The notes beneath the pieces are model-generated. The model searched no databases, was not told the DNA's origin, and saw nothing but the letters and a program-made list of their open reading frames with translations. From Flavobacteriales bacterium (lineage in GTDB: Bacteria > Bacteroidota > Bacteroidia > Flavobacteriales > UBA7312), in assembly GCA_002862585.1 (NCBI GenBank), contig PKDP01000149.1, positions 1 to 13,618 on the forward strand: a stretch of 13,618 nucleotides of DNA, in the 5' to 3' direction. Numbering within the stretch: the stretch's first letter is position 1; each line of letters starts with the position of its first letter. Shown here one piece after another: positions 1-5,892 of this stretch. Both the position numbers and the translations under genes were made by a program.

Positions 1-227
1 CTACTTATAAATGTTTTTTCAATAGGATAATCGTTTGATATTATCGAATGACTCTTAAAAAACTCTATTGGTAAGAAAGGGATGTCTTGAATTGATGTAA
101 TGCTATTGATATCGGTTTTGAGTAAGTTCAAATACCGTTTGTAGGGCTCGCAATTATTTGCTTGAAGATGAAATACCTTTAGAGCTTTCTCTTCAAATGA
201 TAACTGTTTTTCAAATACCCAATTCAT
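1..227 (-). CDS. LuxE-like acyl-protein synthetase / acyltransferase, N-terminal fragment
   Basis: This gene starts with ATG at 227 and runs off the left edge, leaving 75 codons. The visible protein begins MNWVFEKQLSFEEKALKVF and contains IPFLPIEFFKSH near residues 56-67. That PFLPIEFFK block is characteristic of the Bacteroidota LuxE/acyl-protein synthetase family (adenylate-forming enzymes that handle acyl groups), whose members also begin with a helix like EEKALKVFHLQ. The substrate cannot be told from this part. The gene lies in the same direction as the phosphate transporter upstream but is separated from it by a strong terminator hairpin ending only 14 nt before the ATG, so it probably needs its own signal or reads through. 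The family call is from remembered sequence patterns; the adenylation motifs lie outside the window. Confidence 0.72.
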   Translation of the reverse strand, partial: MNWVFEKQLSFEEKALKVFHLQANNCEPYKRYLNLLKTDINSITSIQDIPFLPIEFFKSHSIISNDYPIEKTFIS

Positions 228-241
228 ATGGCGAAAATAAA

Positions 242-271
242 AAAAGCTCCTCTTATTATGGAGGAGCTTTT
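242..271 (-). terminator. Rho-independent terminator after the phosphate transporter
   Basis: There is a perfect 11-bp inverted repeat (arms 242-252 and 261-271, each with the core AGCTCCTC/GAGGAGCT) around an 8-nt loop. On the minus strand it is followed by a run of seven T, an A and four T. It sits 25 nt downstream of the transporter stop codon. The A-rich other flank means it could also work for transcripts coming from the left. It lies directly against the start of the LuxE-like gene. Confidence 0.85.
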
Positions 272-296
272 CAATTAAATATCATATTTTTTTAAT

Positions 297-1439
297 TTAT
301 AACCCTAGTTTACCAAAGAACTTAGTAATACCAGCACCGAATTCTTTTGGAATTTCAACTAGCATAGAGCTAAATGTAAGTTGGTCATTTACTCCAATAG
401 CAATAGCGATAGAAATAATTAAACCGATTAAAGCATATGAGAAATCTTTAATCAGTAACTTGAGAGCCATAGCTGTGCTATTTTCACCAGAATTACGGAT
501 AGCCATAGCTACCTCTCTACCGCCTAATAGTCCGATAAATACCCATGTTGTACTCATTGGTACTTTGGAATATAATTTGAAGTAGAATAAAATAATACAG
601 TAAATGAAATCAATAATAGTAGCAAATCGAACATCTGTTACTACTGATTTTTCAGTAACAATTTTTTGGATTCTTCCACCTTTATAGTAGAGTAATAAAC
701 CTAATCCAATAAATACAACACCAGCAAAACCTGCGAATTGTCCAAAGCTCATGCTTCTAGGAAGATAAACAGCAATATTTGCAGCATCTTGCATTAGCCA
801 TACAGACCATAATGTGCCACTTGTAATCCATTGTGCAATAGTCCATCCAAACTTAGCTTCACCAGTAAATTTCTTTTTTGCCCACTGAGATATAAGCATG
901 AAAATAATGAACCCCATAAAAAAGGCTAGTACATATCCACTCATACTCTTAGCAAGCACCTTGCCTATTGCAGCAGGAGCAGCAGCAAATGAAGTTAATA
1001 GAATGAATGTAGTAGACACAGGCATTCTCAAACGTGTAAGAATCAATAAGAATATAGGAGCGGCTATCTGTAAGAAGTGAAAGTCTGTAGGGGCTGTTTC
1101 AAAACCTTTTGCCATCAGTCGACCATGACTTACGTCTCCATTAAACATATACCATGAATAACCAACAGTAGCTAGGAAAATACCACCAATAAATATCCAC
1201 AGTACCCACCATTTCTTTTCTTGGTTAGAAGCGATGAATGTGCCAAGTGTTTGAATACTGTCATTTGCAACAGCTGCATAGGCAGCAAAAATAAAACCAA
1301 CCCACATGCCAATCTGAGGATAAGGCGAAACAAACATTGCCAAAATAAAGGCAGCAACAATAAAAGTTAGAAAATTCCTTTCACCTTTTTGAATCCAAAG
1401 GTTAGTCGGATAGCTGAATTTAGACATCAACTTCCTCAT
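297..1439 (-). CDS. PiT-family inorganic phosphate transporter
   Basis: A 380-residue inner-membrane protein with about ten hydrophobic segments, likely a low-affinity, ion-coupled phosphate importer. The internal duplication typical of the PiT family is visible. The first half has AVAND at residues 56-60 (counterpart of the GANDVANA motif) and MPVSTTF at 139-145. The second half has QDAANIAVYLPR at 217-228 and VPMSTTW at 293-299. A soluble loop rich in Lys and Glu lies near 186-200. The ATG at 1437-1439 is used; no Shine-Dalgarno sequence is seen, as usual in this phylum. It is the last gene of a minus-strand series (porin, PhoU-like, small peptide, transporter) and is followed by a clear terminator. 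A Pho-box-like array lies about 170 nt upstream of its start. The motifs diverge from classical PitA, so the transported ion (phosphate against a related oxyanion) is inferred from family and context. Confidence 0.85.
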   Translation of the reverse strand: MRKLMSKFSYPTNLWIQKGERNFLTFIVAAFILAMFVSPYPQIGMWVGFIFAAYAAVANDSIQTLGTFIASNQEKKWWVLWIFIGGIFLATVGYSWYMFNGDVSHGRLMAKGFETAPTDFHFLQIAAPIFLLILTRLRMPVSTTFILLTSFAAAPAAIGKVLAKSMSGYVLAFFMGFIIFMLISQWAKKKFTGEAKFGWTIAQWITSGTLWSVWLMQDAANIAVYLPRSMSFGQFAGFAGVVFIGLGLLLYYKGGRIQKIVTEKSVVTDVRFATIIDFIYCIILFYFKLYSKVPMSTTWVFIGLLGGREVAMAIRNSGENSTAMALKLLIKDFSYALIGLIISIAIAIGVNDQLTFSSMLVEIPKEFGAGITKFFGKLGL

Positions 1440-1468
1440 AATAATAAATCTTTAAAGTTAAGCGAAGT

Positions 1469-1555
1469 TTATAGTACAGCGATAGCGTATACTGCAACCA
1501 TTATTACAACATAAAGAAGTTTACTTATGTCTGTTTTGCTTTTGATAGTTTCCAT
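1469..1555 (-). CDS. Putative 28-residue single-pass membrane peptide
   Basis: A short ATG-to-TAA frame sits alone in the 214-nt gap between the PhoU-like gene and the transporter. The peptide has a charged N-terminus (METIKSKTDISK) followed by a 16-residue hydrophobic stretch (LLYVVIMVAVYAIAVL) that ends the protein, which is the layout of small regulatory membrane peptides. Its stop lies 29 nt before the transporter ATG, and a Pho-box-like array with a weak -7 element lies just upstream, so it would be the first cistron of the phosphate-responsive transcript. It may modulate the transporter or act as a leader; neither is shown. No homologue is recognised, and an open frame this short can arise by chance. 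Confidence 0.45.
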   Translation of the reverse strand: METIKSKTDISKLLYVVIMVAVYAIAVL

Positions 1556-1582
1556 TGTCTATTATTATAAGGTTAATTACTA

Positions 1583-1590
1583 CAAATGAA
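1583..1590 (-). promoter_or_regulatory. Weak -7 element for the small peptide and transporter
   Basis: TTCATTTG on the minus strand differs from the Bacteroidota -7 consensus TAnnTTTG at one base. It lies 19 nt downstream of the Pho-box-like repeats and 27 nt upstream of the small peptide ATG. A poor -7 with an activator array in the -33 position is what an activator-dependent promoter would look like. This is inference. Confidence 0.35.
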
Positions 1591-1609
1591 TACGAATTAA
1601 CTCCAAATC

Positions 1610-1649
1610 AAGTTAATTGAAAGTAAATCTAATGTTAAATAATTGTTAA
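1610..1649 (-). promoter_or_regulatory. Pho-box-like direct repeat array upstream of the phosphate transporter
   Basis: Read on the minus strand from 1649, four heptamers follow one another with exactly 4-nt spacers, an 11-bp period: TTAACAA, TTAACAT, TTTACTT, TTAACTT. Known Pho boxes have this geometry; Bacillus PhoP binds TTAACA-like hexamers about 5 bp apart, and E. coli and cyanobacterial boxes also repeat every 11 bp. The array begins 4 nt after the stop of the PhoU-like gene and ends 19 nt before a -7-like element. The likely binder is the PhoB-like regulator encoded at 3109-3789. Confidence 0.6.
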
Positions 1650-1653
1650 CAGA

Positions 1654-2025
1654 CTACTTATTTTCTATTTTTCTGTGCTTAATTACTTTTGACTCTATCG
1701 AGAAAATTAGTTCTTCAGCAATGTTTTTTGTGAGATCTCCAGCACGCTCTAATTTTCTTACGCAGGATAGTAAATAGAATAAACTTTCAGCTGAAGAGTC
1801 TTCATAATTACTAATAATTACTGTACTTGCAGTGCTATTGATAGAATTAAGAAGCTCGTCTTGTTTGAACACACGCCTCGCGATTTTTGTATCTTCTTTT
1901 TCAAATGCTTCAATGACATTATCCATCATAGCCTGAGTTTGTGTGAACATTTCTTTAATCTTTATCTCATTAATGGCTTGTTTTGGAAAAGGAGTGTTCA
2001 AATTAAATTTAGAACTTGTATTCAA
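1654..2025 (-). CDS. PhoU-domain protein, half-length
   Basis: A 123-residue (or shorter) cytoplasmic helical protein. Its signature is ERAGDLTKNIAEE at residues 93-105, the conserved metal-binding PhoU motif (E-R-x-G-D-x-x-x-N-I-A-E). PhoU proteins restrain phosphate uptake and signal phosphate status to the PhoR kinase. Canonical PhoU is about 220 residues with two such three-helix repeats; only one is present here, so it may work as a dimer or be a diverged transporter partner. The start is uncertain. The widest frame uses a TTG at 2025 that overlaps the porin gene by 17 nt, a second TTG lies at 2001 just after the porin stop, and the first ATG is at 1950, giving 98 residues but cutting into the first helix. 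It sits between the porin and the transporter on the same strand. Confidence 0.72.
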   Translation of the reverse strand: MNTSSKFNLNTPFPKQAINEIKIKEMFTQTQAMMDNVIEAFEKEDTKIARRVFKQDELLNSINSTASTVIISNYEDSSAESLFYLLSCVRKLERAGDLTKNIAEELIFSIESKVIKHRKIENK

Positions 2026-2971
2026 AGTTTAAGAATACACTTTCTTCAGCTTCTGCGTTTTCCGCAGCATTTGTCCAGCTTTGGTAATTTAAGGCAACTT
2101 TAACTCCTTTTACCATTTCTTTTTCAACACCTACAATCATGAACGATCCATCTCTCGAGATGTTCCACTCTTCATCGGATGCTAACTCATCGTATCGACC
2201 AAATAAAGACATACCGTTAGACATGTCATAGCTTCCGTAAGCTGAAATACCTGTACGTTCTCTGTCGGTTACGTTTTGTGCATTTTCTTGAATATTGTAT
2301 TCTAGACCTACTTTGTAGCCATCGCCTGAATAAGCCATTGCAGCACTTGTTGTGTTCTGGTGAGCAACATTCTCACCATATGTCTCACGAGGTACAATAT
2401 CATAATGTACTCTTACCGCTAAATTGTCCGACGCCTTGTAGGTCATGCCTGCACTGCCTCTGAAAAGACCGTTAGATTCTTGTTCTTTTTTATAGCCTTC
2501 GCCATTTAGAACTTGAGCATCTAAACTTAGTTTACTGTTGAATACATAATCTAATGATACACCAACATCGGCTGAGTTTGCCCATTTGTGCTTATCTTGT
2601 AAAGACTTATATATATATCTGTGCCCCCAAGCCTTCTCCATGAATTTAAAGTTTTTAGCTCCAATCATACCGAAGTTAACGTTCATGTTATCATTTGCTT
2701 TCCAGCTTAAAGAAGCAATTTTCAAGAAAGCAGTGTAGGTGCTTCCTGAGCTGTTATTGCCAACATCAAAAGTTACCTTTGCTTTGAAGTCATCGCTTAA
2801 TGAATGGCTATAGCCAAGATAAGCTCTATTCACTTCAAAAGCTTTAAAATTGTTGTCTTCTTGTGAAAGGTTGTAATTGAAATTACTAAAGATTTTGGCA
2901 TGCGGCTGACTTTGTGCCATAGCCCACGTGCCGAAAAATAAAAGTGTTAAAGTGTTAAGAATTTTTTTCAT
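2009..2971 (-). CDS. Outer-membrane porin, probably phosphate-selective (OprO/OprP-like)
   Basis: A 320-residue protein starting with a clear signal peptide (MKKILNTLTLLFFGTWAMA, cleavage likely before Gln20). The mature part shows alternating beta-strand patterns rich in Tyr, Asn and Asp and closes with FLNFEYKF, a C-terminal aromatic typical of outer-membrane barrels. Long Tyr/Asn-rich strands separated by charged loops, and an RAYLGYSHSLSDDFKAK-type segment near residue 49, fit the porin O/P group. It is somewhat short for that group (often near 400 residues). Its place at the head of a PhoU-like/PiT cluster, opposite a PhoB-like regulator and behind a Pho-box-like array, suggests it admits phosphate across the outer membrane. 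Substrate specificity is inferred from context only. Confidence 0.72.
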   Translation of the reverse strand: MKKILNTLTLLFFGTWAMAQSQPHAKIFSNFNYNLSQEDNNFKAFEVNRAYLGYSHSLSDDFKAKVTFDVGNNSSGSTYTAFLKIASLSWKANDNMNVNFGMIGAKNFKFMEKAWGHRYIYKSLQDKHKWANSADVGVSLDYVFNSKLSLDAQVLNGEGYKKEQESNGLFRGSAGMTYKASDNLAVRVHYDIVPRETYGENVAHQNTTSAAMAYSGDGYKVGLEYNIQENAQNVTDRERTGISAYGSYDMSNGMSLFGRYDELASDEEWNISRDGSFMIVGVEKEMVKGVKVALNYQSWTNAAENAEAEESVFLNFEYKF

Positions 2972-2996
2972 TTTGTTTGTTTTTTTTAATACGGTA

Positions 2997-3025
2997 CAAA
3001 TATAAGTTTACTTAATCCAACTCAA
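2997..3025 (-). promoter_or_regulatory. Bacteroidota-type promoter of the porin gene
   Basis: On the minus strand, TATATTTG at 3004-2997 is an exact TAnnTTTG -7 element. A TTG at 3025-3023 lies 18 nt upstream, within the spacing seen for the -33 element in this phylum. The -7 is 25 nt upstream of the porin ATG. The -33 overlaps the last base of a Pho-box heptamer. Confidence 0.65.
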
Positions 3026-3053
3026 TATTAAGTGTATGTTAAAAAATTGTAAA
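3014..3053 (-). promoter_or_regulatory. Pho-box-like direct repeat array upstream of the porin
   Basis: Read on the minus strand from 3053, heptamers TTTACAA, TTAACAT, TTAATAT and a weaker TTGGATT follow at an exact 11-bp period with 4-nt spacers. The third repeat ends 20 nt before the porin -7 element, nearly the same geometry as the array upstream of the transporter (19 nt). The array lies in the divergent gap shared with the response regulator gene, 27 nt upstream of that gene's -7 element, so it could also mediate autoregulation. Confidence 0.6.
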
Positions 3054-3079
3054 TTACTCAAATGAAAGCTTTTATATTA

Positions 3080-3087
3080 TATTTTTG
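3080..3087 (+). promoter_or_regulatory. -7 promoter element of the response regulator gene
   Basis: TATTTTTG matches TAnnTTTG exactly and lies 21 nt upstream of the ATG at 3109. No TTG at the usual -33 distance is seen; the nearest, at 3047-3049, is about 30 nt away. Confidence 0.5.
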
Positions 3088-3108
3088 TTTAAAATTAACT
3101 TTGATTAT

Positions 3109-3789
3109 ATGACCGACAGTATCAAAATTTTAGTTGTTGATGACGAAGAAGATATCTTAGAATTTTTAGGCTATAATTTGCGTGCTGAAGGTTATGAAGT
3201 AATTGTAGCAGATAATGGAATTCTTGCTATTGAATTAGCAAAAAAGCACAATCCCTCATTAATTATTTTAGATGTTCAAATGCCCAATATGGACGGGATT
3301 ACAACTTGTGAAAAGATTCGAGAAATTGACTCACTAAGTAATACTGTTGTTACATTTTTAACTGCACGTTCTGAAGATTATTCGCAAATTGCTGGTTTTG
3401 AAGCTGGTGCTGACGATTATATTACAAAACCTATTCGACCAAAAGTACTGGTAAGTAGAGTAAAAGCACTTCTTAAAAGACGAGGTCTAACTAAAGAAGA
3501 ATCTTCAGTTTTAGAATTAGGCGATATTGTGGTGGATGTTGAAAAACATCAAGTCTTATACAAAGGGCAGGAGGTAAAACTAGCCAAAAAGGAATTCAAA
3601 CTATTGAAGCTATTGATATCAAAACCTGGTAAAGTGTTTACTAGAGATGAGATACTTGAAAAGGTGTGGGGATTAGACATTGTTGTAGGGGATAGGACTA
3701 TTGACGTACATATTCGTAAATTGCGAGAAAAATTAGCCCACTATTACATCAAAACAGTAAAAGGTGTAGGCTATAAATTCGAATACTAA
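3109..3789 (+). CDS. PhoB-like response regulator, OmpR family
   Basis: A 226-residue cytoplasmic transcription factor. The receiver domain fills residues 5-120, with the acidic pocket DDEED at 11-15, the phosphoacceptor Asp55 in LDVQMP, the switch Thr85 and the conserved Lys107 in TKP. A winged-helix DNA-binding domain follows from about 140 to the end, with the recognition region GDRTIDVHIRKLREKL and the closing VKGVGYKFEY typical of OmpR/PhoB proteins. The ATG at 3109 is preferred over an in-frame TTG at 3085 because that TTG lies inside the -7 element and family proteins begin just before the first beta strand (KILVVDD). Its stop overlaps the kinase start by one base (TAATG). The phosphate role is inferred from the divergent porin/PhoU/PiT cluster and the Pho-box-like repeats. 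Confidence 0.88.
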   Translation: MTDSIKILVVDDEEDILEFLGYNLRAEGYEVIVADNGILAIELAKKHNPSLIILDVQMPNMDGITTCEKIREIDSLSNTVVTFLTARSEDYSQIAGFEAGADDYITKPIRPKVLVSRVKALLKRRGLTKEESSVLELGDIVVDVEKHQVLYKGQEVKLAKKEFKLLKLLISKPGKVFTRDEILEKVWGLDIVVGDRTIDVHIRKLREKLAHYYIKTVKGVGYKFEY

Positions 3790-4814
3790 TGCAGTGGACA
3801 ACTCCTAAACAGATAGCCATATATTTGACATTATTCCTTTGTGTGTCAGTATCTCTTATACTTGTTTTATTTACACTCGCTTTTGGTTATGGCATTGATT
3901 GGTTGCAAGTTGTTATTGTAACAAGTGTATTATTTCTCCCCATATATTTTATTTCTTATTTTATTATTAGAAAATACATTCACGAAAAAGTGAAGGTAAT
4001 ATATAAGTCACTAAGTAGGCACAAGGGAACTAGCGATGATGTGGAAACGGATTTGAATAAAGTTGACGAAGACGTTGATCGTATGGTGGACGAGCGTCAG
4101 CAAGAAATAGAGGAACTTAAAAGCATGGAGTCTTTCCGTAGAGAATTTTTAGGTAATGTTTCTCATGAGCTAAAGACACCTATTTTTAATATACAGGGCT
4201 ATATACATACGCTTTTGGACGGAGCTATTAGTGATGAAAATGTAAATATGCAATACCTTGAGCGTACGAGCAAGAGTGTCGATAGAATGATAAACATAGT
4301 TGAAGATTTAGAAATGATTTCTAAAATTGAATCCAATCGATTGGACTTGGAATTCAGTCGCTGGGATATAGTTAATTACGTTCAAGAGCTATTCGATATT
4401 TTGGAGATGAAAGCCAAGAAGAGAAGTGTAAGTCTAAGCATGGACAATCAGTCAAATATCAATTTTGTTGAAGCTGATAAGGATAAAATTGCTCAAGTAC
4501 TTATCAATCTTATAGAAAACTCAATAAAGTACGGAAAAGACGGCGGACACACAAGAGTACGATTCTTCGAAATGGGCGAAAATATACTAATTGAAGTAGC
4601 TGATGATGGAGGAGGAATTCCTTCTGACCATTTACCGCGTTTGTTTGAGCGTTTTTACAGAGTAGATAAGTCGCGTTCCAGAAGTGAAGGAGGGACTGGT
4701 CTAGGACTTTCTATCGTGAAGCACATCATTGAGGCTCACCGACAGACTATCAATGTACGTAGTACAGAAAATGTAGGAACTACCTTTTCATTTACTCTAA
4801 AAAAGAGCAAATAA
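3789..4814 (+). CDS. PhoR-like membrane histidine kinase
   Basis: A 341-residue sensor kinase. Two membrane segments (about 9-32 and 39-61) are joined by only about six residues, so there is no periplasmic sensor domain and no PAS domain is apparent. A charged linker with heptad-like residues (84-118) leads to the dimerisation and phosphoacceptor domain with FLGNVSHELKTP, the phosphorylated His being 126. The ATP-binding domain shows the N box INLIENSIKYG around Asn244, the G1 box ADDGGGIP (271-278), the F box LFERFYR and the G2 box GGTGLGLS (301-308). It is translationally coupled to the regulator (one-base overlap) and surely its partner. Without its own sensor it probably reads phosphate status through membrane or PhoU-type partners, as PhoR kinases do. 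Its 3' end overlaps the convergent glycosyltransferase gene by 18 nt. Confidence 0.9.
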   Translation: MQWTTPKQIAIYLTLFLCVSVSLILVLFTLAFGYGIDWLQVVIVTSVLFLPIYFISYFIIRKYIHEKVKVIYKSLSRHKGTSDDVETDLNKVDEDVDRMVDERQQEIEELKSMESFRREFLGNVSHELKTPIFNIQGYIHTLLDGAISDENVNMQYLERTSKSVDRMINIVEDLEMISKIESNRLDLEFSRWDIVNYVQELFDILEMKAKKRSVSLSMDNQSNINFVEADKDKIAQVLINLIENSIKYGKDGGHTRVRFFEMGENILIEVADDGGGIPSDHLPRLFERFYRVDKSRSRSEGGTGLGLSIVKHIIEAHRQTINVRSTENVGTTFSFTLKKSK

Positions 4815-5843
4815 TTCTTTCCAATTCGTTTGTTTTTCAGAAAGGCTAAGCCCTTTAAAATCATTAATTTTTTCCAAAGCAATAGTTAAGTCAAATGCAC
4901 CCTGAGGCATAGCAAAAGTCAATTTCTGATTATAGTAGTGTTTTGCTAAATATAGCTGTTCAGTTTGCCCGGGAGTAGGTATAAAAATGGCTTTCTTATT
5001 GAGTTTAGCAACATCCATAACGGTAGAGTAGCCCGAGCGGCTAATTATAAGATTGGCATTCACCATAGCCTGATTGAGTTCAGTTGATTTTAGATGACTG
5101 AATATTTTTAAATTTTCAATGTTTTCTTTCGAATTCTCTTCCGTTTTTCCCAACACCAAAATCGCTTTTTTCTTCGAGGTCAAAAGTTGTTCTTTGAGAA
5201 TATTTTCAAAAATAGTTCGCTGAGGTTCAGGTCCAGAAATTACCGCTAGAATATCCAAGTCTTCCGTTTTTTGCATATGCTCAAAACGTGATAAGCTACC
5301 CACAAAATGGCAGTCGATTTGAGGTAAGTTAGAGCGGGTTAAATCTCCACTAAGTAAATGTTCTTTTGAGTCAGGAATCCAACAGGCATCGTATTTTTCA
5401 ATGTATTTAAAGTTGATGTTTTGAATCCACTGACTAAATAGTGGCGATTGAATATTTAGCTGATGCGTAATAAATACGCAGGGGACTTTTTTGGAATATA
5501 AGCCAAAGCGGTTATCAGAAATTACGCCATCTATATCGTAATCCTCAATGATTTGGTTTAAAGCTTTTTTCTCTTTACGAATCCCTTTCCAAATTTTTAG
5601 GCTTTGGCTAATCATACTCCAAGCCATATTTCCATTTTTTGGATACTGAATATTATAGCTTTCTAGCTTTATGAAGTCACGATTAGGAAATTCTCCCATA
5701 AGTAGATCTAGAGAGCGGCCACTAGCTGCAAAAACAACCTCAAAGCCTTCTTGTTCTAATTCTCTAGCAATTGGAATACACCGACTGGCATGGCCAAGTC
5801 CCCAATCCAAAGGAGCGATGAGTATTCGTTTTTTGTTATTCAC
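4797..5843 (-). CDS. MurG-like glycosyltransferase (GT28 type)
   Basis: A 348-residue GT-B glycosyltransferase. The N-terminal half starts with RILIAPLDWGLGHASRC (6-22), matching the glycine-rich acceptor loop of MurG-type enzymes. The C-terminal half has LILVLGK-like strand residues near 228-233 and the nucleotide-sugar site SRSGYSTVMDVAKLNKKAI (268-286) followed by PTPGQTEQ (289-296). Bacteroidota carry such proteins beside true MurG, usually annotated as UDP-GlcNAc:LPS-type transferases; the acceptor is unknown. There is no signal peptide or clear membrane helix, so it is cytoplasmic or membrane-peripheral. The start is GTG (5841-5843), chosen because the protein begins right at the first strand as in relatives. 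It is divergent from trmB with a shared palindromic promoter, and its 3' end overlaps that of the histidine kinase. Confidence 0.8.
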   Translation of the reverse strand: MNNKKRILIAPLDWGLGHASRCIPIARELEQEGFEVVFAASGRSLDLLMGEFPNRDFIKLESYNIQYPKNGNMAWSMISQSLKIWKGIRKEKKALNQIIEDYDIDGVISDNRFGLYSKKVPCVFITHQLNIQSPLFSQWIQNINFKYIEKYDACWIPDSKEHLLSGDLTRSNLPQIDCHFVGSLSRFEHMQKTEDLDILAVISGPEPQRTIFENILKEQLLTSKKKAILVLGKTEENSKENIENLKIFSHLKSTELNQAMVNANLIISRSGYSTVMDVAKLNKKAIFIPTPGQTEQLYLAKHYYNQKLTFAMPQGAFDLTIALEKINDFKGLSLSEKQTNWKELFALF

Positions 5844-5869
5844 GAGTCGAAAGTACTTAAAAATTCAAC

Positions 5870-5886
5870 TATTTTTGACAAAAATA
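5870..5886. promoter_or_regulatory. Palindromic overlapping divergent promoters of the glycosyltransferase and trmB
   Basis: TATTTTTGACAAAAATA is a perfect 8+1+8 bp palindrome. Each half is an exact TAnnTTTG -7 element, one pointing right toward trmB (5870-5877, start at 5893) and one pointing left toward the glycosyltransferase (5886-5879, start at 5843). The expected transcription starts would lie inside or just beyond the opposite element, so the two promoters should compete. No -33 TTG is seen at the right distance on either side. Confidence 0.55.
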
Positions 5887-5892
5887 ATTACA

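Noticed and set aside
898..1080. Plus-strand frame with a signal-peptide-like start inside the transporter
   Set aside because: It is the antisense shadow of hydrophobic transporter helices.
3011..3032. Inverted repeat CTTAAT...ATTAAG in the porin-regulator gap as an operator
   Set aside because: The 11-bp direct repeats explain the same bases better, and six-base AT-rich arms 10 nt apart are expected by chance.
3085..3108. Upstream TTG extension of the response regulator (eight extra residues)
   Set aside because: The TTG lies within the -7 element and the extra residues are unlike the N-terminus of OmpR-family regulators; the ATG at 3109 fits.
5671..5892. Long upstream extension of the trmB frame
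   Set aside because: It reads antisense through the glycosyltransferase gene and the divergent promoter; conservation begins at the TTG at 5893.
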